From Amycolatopsis sulphurea (GTDB lineage: Bacteria > Actinomycetota > Actinomycetes > Mycobacteriales > Pseudonocardiaceae), in the NCBI RefSeq assembly GCF_002564045.1, contig NZ_PDJK01000002.1:2356001-2420000 (forward strand): a DNA stretch of 64,000 nt, given 5' to 3'. Positions 60,244 to 64,000 of the stretch are shown here, piece by piece. The notes under the pieces are model-generated. The model was not told where the DNA came from, did not search any database, and worked only from the letters and a program-made list of their open reading frames with translations. The first letter of the stretch is position 1, and each line of letters starts with the position of its first letter. The position numbers were made by a program, and so were the translations under genes.

Positions 60244-61230
60244 TCAGCTCTGTTGTTGCTGCGACGTGGACAGCTCCGGACCCGTGCTCCACGGCCACCC
60301 CGTCCACAACGGACACTTCACTGAGTGCGGGCCGGTCCAGATCGCGCTCCACAGTGGACGTACGCGAGGCGAGCACCCGGGTGTCCTTCGAGCCGCCGCC
60401 CTGCGAGGAGTTCACCACGAGACTGCCCTCCGGCAGCGCCACCCTGGTCAGCCCTCCGGACAGCACGAAGATCTCCTTGCCGTCGTTGACCGCGAACGGC
60501 CGCAGGTCGCGCGAGCCGTTCGTCCACCTTGGACGGAACGGCGGACAGCTGCACCACCGGCTGTGCGATCCAGCCGCGCCGGTTGGCCTGTATCTTGCGC
60601 CGCACACGTCCAGCTCCTTGCGGCTCGTCCATCTGCGCCAGCACGTGGTCGAACTCGTCGGGCGGCCGGCACCGGAAGTGTCCACATTGGGCAGAATGGG
60701 GTTTGTTCAGGTAGTAGCGCACCATCTCCGGCACATAGGTGTAGACCATCTTGTCGTCCCCCGACGCCGTTGCCCACCGCGTTCGCGATCACCACGTTGC
60801 CCGCGCGGGCGGCGTTGAGGATGCCCGCCAACCCGAGCACCGAGTCCGGTCGATGGTGCACCGGATCGAGGAACTCGTCGTCGATCCGCCGGTAGACCAC
60901 GTCCACCTGCTGCTCGCCCTCGGTGGTGCGCCGGTAGACCACGTCGTCCCGGCAGAACATGTCGCGACCTTCGACCAGTTCGACGCCCATCAGCCGGGCC
61001 AGCAGCGAATGCTCGAAGTAGGCGGAGTTGTACACGCCAGGGGTCAGCACGACCACCATTGGATCGGCCACGTTCGGCGCGGCCGCGGCGTGCAACGCCT
61101 GCAGCACATGTGACGCTTAGTCGCCAATCGGGTGCACTCGGTGCTGGGCGAACAGGTCCGGAAAAGCCCGCGCCATGGTCCGCCGGTTCTCCATCACACA
61201 GGCGACGCCGGGCAGCCTGGCGGCCGGGGA
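60244..61230 (-). pseudogene. Decayed circularly permuted ATP-grasp (type 2) gene
   Basis: Reading on the minus strand, LPGVACVMENRRTMARAF is followed by DLFAQHRVHPIGD and a TAA where Tyr is expected before [15 protein letters not shown]. Then come [20 protein letters not shown] and [27 protein letters not shown], and in other frames [36 protein letters not shown] and [19 protein letters not shown]. The end reads STSQQQQS. One nonsense change and several frameshifts are visible, and the N-terminal third is missing. The family normally neighbours alpha-E and transglutaminase-like genes; none is here. Confidence 0.85.
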
Positions 61231-61318
61231 TGCTGTTCATGGTGGCCATCCTCACCCACCGTGCAAGGTCGTCGCGACCGGCGTGACACAGCCTGTCCGG
61301 TGTGAAACTCCCCCGTAA

Positions 61319-61381
61319 CACAGGAGACCTGTGCATCCCCGCTTACGAGTGGCAATATGCGTGTTCTCGACTTGTGAGAAC
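61319..61381. promoter_or_regulatory. Two inverted repeats upstream of the amino-acid ABC operon
   Basis: CACAGG-AGA-CCTGTG at 61319-61333 and GTTCTC-N7-GAGAAC at 61363-61381 are perfect six-base-arm inverted repeats. The second ends 16 bases before the substrate-binding-protein GTG start. Both are candidate operators. Confidence 0.45.
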
Positions 61382-61397
61382 TACGAGGAGTGACGAA

Positions 61398-62333
61398 GTG
61401 GCCCGAGGACACCAGATGAAGGCGCTCGCCCTTCTCCCGGCTTTCGCGCTGGCAGGCCTGACCATGGCCTGCGGCGCAGGTGGTAACGGCGCGGGTGGGA
61501 CGGACACCTCGGCCGCCGCGGGCCCGGGCGGTGCGGAGAGCGTGCCTGTCGCGCAGAAGGATGCCGCGCTGGCCGGGCTGGTGCCGGCGGAGGTGAAGGC
61601 GGACGGAAAGCTCGTGGTCGGACAGGACCAGACCTATCCGCCGAACGAGTTCCTGGACAACGGGAAGGCGGCCGGTTTCGACGTCGATCTCGGCACCGCC
61701 GTCGGCCAGGTGCTCGGGCTGACCACGGAGTTCCAGAGCGCCTCGTTCGACGGCATCATCCCCGGTATCTCGGCGAAGAAGTACGAGATGGGCATCTCGT
61801 CGTTCACCATCAACGCCGAGCGCATGCAGACCGTCGACATGGTCTCCTACTATCGCGCGGGTACCTCGCTGGCGGTACTCAAGGGCAATCCGGAGGGCCT
61901 TTCGGTCGACAATCTGTGCGGCAAGAACGTGGCCGTGCAGAAGGGCACCACCCAGGTCGACGACCTCGGCAAGCGGACCGAGGAGTGCGCGAAGGCGGGC
62001 AAGCCGGCCATCAACATCACCCAGTTCCAGGCGCAGACCGACGTGAACCTCGCGCTCACCGCGAAGCGCGTGGCGGCCGAGCTGGCCGACTCGCCGGTGA
62101 TCGACTACGCGGTGAAGCAGACCTCCGGGCAGCTCGAAGCCGTCGGCGCGCCCTATGACACCGCGCCTTACGGCGTCGTGCTGCCGAAGAACAGCGGCGA
62201 CTACGGCAAGGCGGTGTCCGGCGCGATCCAGAAGCTGATCGGCGACGGTACCTACAAGAAGATCCTCGACAAGTGGGGTCTGTCCGGGTCCGGTGCGATC
62301 ACCACCTCGGAGATCAACCCGGCCGCCTCCTGA
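61398..62333 (+). CDS. Polar amino-acid ABC transporter substrate-binding lipoprotein
   Basis: The 311-residue protein has a lipoprotein signal ending LAGLTMACGAGG, with the lipobox Cys. It is a family-3 solute-binding protein (DQTYPPNEFLDNGKAAGFDV, FDGIIPGISAKKYEMGISSF, VQKGTTQVDDL). It should bind an amino acid outside the membrane and deliver it to the permease. GTG at 61398 has GAGGAG upstream; an ATG at 61416 with GAGGA is nearly as good. Confidence 0.9.
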   Translation: MARGHQMKALALLPAFALAGLTMACGAGGNGAGGTDTSAAAGPGGAESVPVAQKDAALAGLVPAEVKADGKLVVGQDQTYPPNEFLDNGKAAGFDVDLGTAVGQVLGLTTEFQSASFDGIIPGISAKKYEMGISSFTINAERMQTVDMVSYYRAGTSLAVLKGNPEGLSVDNLCGKNVAVQKGTTQVDDLGKRTEECAKAGKPAINITQFQAQTDVNLALTAKRVAAELADSPVIDYAVKQTSGQLEAVGAPYDTAPYGVVLPKNSGDYGKAVSGAIQKLIGDGTYKKILDKWGLSGSGAITTSEINPAAS

Positions 62334-62355
62334 ACGAGCTGAGGATCTAGTACTC

Positions 62356-63315
62356 GTGTCCAGTTCCCCCGGCCCTGCCGAAACCCGGCAAGAGGTCGAC
62401 ACCACACCCATCAAGGCCATCCCGGTCCGGCATTACGGCCGCTGGGTGGCCGGCGTGATCATCCTGTTCCTCGCGTTCATCGTGATCCGCAGCGTGGTCA
62501 CCAACAGCGCCCTGCAGTGGTCGGTCGTCGGGCAGTTCCTGTTCGACGACCGGATCCTCAACGGGGTCCGCAACACCTTGCTGCTCACGGTGATCTCGAT
62601 GGTCATCGGCATCGTCGGCGGCGTGCTGATCGCGGTCATGCGGCTCTCGCCCAATCCACTGATGTCCGGCGCCGCGGCGATCTACGTCTGGCTGCTGCGC
62701 GGTACGCCGCTGATCACCCAGCTGATCATCTGGAACTTCCTCGCCCTGGCCTACTCCCGGATCGGCCTCGGCATCCCGTTCGGGCCGACTTTCATCAGCT
62801 GGGACACCAATACGCTGATCACCCAGTTCACCGCCTCGCTGCTCGGGCTCGGGCTGAACGAGGCGGCGTACATGGCCGAGATCGTGCGTGGCGGTATCCA
62901 GTCGGTGGATTCCGGGCAGCTGGAGGCCTCCTCCGCCCTCGGCATGAGCCGCGCGAAGACGCTCCGCCGGATCGTGCTGCCGCAGGCGATGCGGGTGATC
63001 ATCCCGCCGACCGGCAACGAGACCATCTCCATGCTGAAGACCACGTCACTGGTCGTGGCGATCGGGTATTTCGAGCTGATGGTGTCGGCGCAGACGATTT
63101 ACGCGCAGAACTACAAGACGGTGCCGATCCTGATCGTCGCCGCCGCATGGTATCTGGTCATGACGTCCGTGCTCACGGTGGCGCAGTACTACATCGAGAA
63201 GTATTTCGCTCGCGGTACTTCACGTCCACCGGCGCAACAGCGGAAATGGGGCACGAGAATGCTCGGCTTCCGCTTCGGCTCCGGTTCCGCACAGGGCGGA
63301 GGTGGCGTGGCGTGA
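62356..63315 (+). CDS. Polar amino-acid ABC transporter permease
   Basis: The 319-residue membrane protein has helices [40 protein letters not shown] and later segments. The HisM/GlnP-type motif is [20 protein letters not shown] then [20 protein letters not shown]. This EAA-type loop contacts the ATPase. GTG start at 62356 lies 22 bases after the binding-protein stop. The 3' end overlaps the ATPase gene as GTGA. One permease probably forms a homodimer. Confidence 0.92.
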   Translation: MSSSPGPAETRQEVDTTPIKAIPVRHYGRWVAGVIILFLAFIVIRSVVTNSALQWSVVGQFLFDDRILNGVRNTLLLTVISMVIGIVGGVLIAVMRLSPNPLMSGAAAIYVWLLRGTPLITQLIIWNFLALAYSRIGLGIPFGPTFISWDTNTLITQFTASLLGLGLNEAAYMAEIVRGGIQSVDSGQLEASSALGMSRAKTLRRIVLPQAMRVIIPPTGNETISMLKTTSLVVAIGYFELMVSAQTIYAQNYKTVPILIVAAAWYLVMTSVLTVAQYYIEKYFARGTSRPPAQQRKWGTRMLGFRFGSGSAQGGGGVA

Positions 63316-64000
63316 CCCCGGTCGTTTCCGCGCAGAAGGTGTGCAAGAGTTTCGGCTCCCTCGACGTGCTCAAGGGTATCGACCTCGAAGTGCACGAGCG
63401 CGAGGTGCTGTGCCTGATCGGCCCGTCCGGTTCCGGCAAGTCCACTTTGCTGCGTTGCATCAACCACCTGGAGAAGATCGACGCCGGCCGGCTGTACGTG
63501 GACGGCGTGCTGGTCGGGTACCAGCAGCGTGGTGACAAGCTGTATGAGCTGCGGGACAAGGAGATCGCCGCGCAGCGCAAGGACATCGGCATGGTGTTCC
63601 AGCGGTTCAACCTGTTCCCGCACATGACCGCGCTCGAAAACGTGATGGAGGCGCCGGTCCAGGTCCGCCGCGAGCCCAAGGCGCAGGTGCGGACGCGGGC
63701 GTTGGAGCTGCTGGAGCGCGTCGGCCTCGGCGACAAGGCGGCCGCCTATCCGGGCCAGCTCTCCGGCGGGCAGCAGCAGCGCGTCGCCATCGCGCGGGCG
63801 CTGGCCATGCAGCCCAAGCTGATGCTCTTCGACGAGCCGACGTCCGCATTGGACCCGGAGCTGGTCGGCGACGTCCTCGGCGTCATGCGTCAGCTGGCGA
63901 AGGACGGCATGACGATGGTCGTGGTGACCCACGAAATGCAGTTCGCCCGTGAAGTGGCCGACAAGGTCCTCTTCATGGACGGCGGTGTGGTCGTCGAAGC
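63312..64000 (+). CDS. Polar amino-acid ABC transporter ATP-binding protein, truncated by window end
   Basis: About 229 residues are inside the window. Walker A is [16 protein letters not shown], the Q-loop [18 protein letters not shown], the signature [17 protein letters not shown], Walker [18 protein letters not shown] and the switch His in [11 protein letters not shown]. This is a GlnQ/HisP-type ATPase. It is the third gene of a binding protein-permease-ATPase operon, coupled by a GTGA overlap. Only the last few codons are missing. Confidence 0.95.
   Translation, partial: MTPVVSAQKVCKSFGSLDVLKGIDLEVHEREVLCLIGPSGSGKSTLLRCINHLEKIDAGRLYVDGVLVGYQQRGDKLYELRDKEIAAQRKDIGMVFQRFNLFPHMTALENVMEAPVQVRREPKAQVRTRALELLERVGLGDKAAAYPGQLSGGQQQRVAIARALAMQPKLMLFDEPTSALDPELVGDVLGVMRQLAKDGMTMVVVTHEMQFAREVADKVLFMDGGVVVE

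Overview
The window is high-GC DNA with many GTG starts and GTGA/ATGA start-stop overlaps. It encodes actinobacterial families: an AftB-like GT-C enzyme, a FabG4-HtdX-FadA2 locus, a DUF6802 protein, GTP-dependent PEPCK and IniA/IniC-like dynamins. I read it as a chromosomal segment of a Pseudonocardiaceae actinomycete, probably Amycolatopsis; the genus is inferred and the sequence does not prove it. I see no tRNA, rRNA, CRISPR array or replication origin.

Layout. 0-5.5 kb: PhoX-type phosphatase tail, secreted SdrD_B protein, AftB-like membrane glycosyltransferase, SDR reductase, amidohydrolase. 5.6-11.2 kb: NarL-type two-component system divergent from an ATPase/FtsX ABC exporter. 11.3-18.4 kb: trmB with a small partner, then a second two-component system upstream of two tandem ABC-2 transporters. 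18.5-23.8 kb: an apparent operon of two dynamin-like GTPases, an unknown protein and a GrpE-like protein, followed by a DUF6802 protein. 24-28.5 kb: pckG with a hairpin-bearing leader, decayed LLM and membrane-protein genes, an EndoU-like gene and an XRE regulator. 28.5-36.7 kb: DnaA-box-like cluster, DUF3311/sodium symporter pair, ceramidase-like protein, AhpD-like protein, MarR-GNAT fusion, AAA ATPase, TipA-like MerR regulator and DoxX. 36.7-37.2 kb: satellite DNA with a 5-bp phase. 37.2-42.8 kb: fadA2 / fabG4-htdX fatty-acid locus with TetR regulator and a palindromic operator, then two SCP2-like genes, one frameshifted.

42.8-49.8 kb is a foreign island of visibly lower GC. It holds a NaeI-like endonuclease, a C5 methyltransferase, a Vsr repair nuclease, a PIN-like gene and a 198-residue unknown. 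The PIN-like gene is interrupted by two different IS5-family elements. Removing both elements and one copy of each 3-bp target duplication restores one uninterrupted 479-codon frame.

49.9-64 kb: FxsA, a dead TetR gene, a Pls/PosA-type single-module NRPS (poly-amino-acid synthetase family), a branched-chain 2-oxoacid dehydrogenase operon, an M20 dipeptidase, a decayed circularly permuted ATP-grasp gene, and a polar amino-acid ABC transporter cut by the window end.

A double-palindrome repeat occurs four times, each time between convergent reading frames. The items most worth follow-up are the twice-interrupted PIN gene in the restriction island, the dynamin/GrpE-like operon without an Hsp70 gene, the Pls-type synthetase, the pentamer satellite and the DnaA-box-like cluster.
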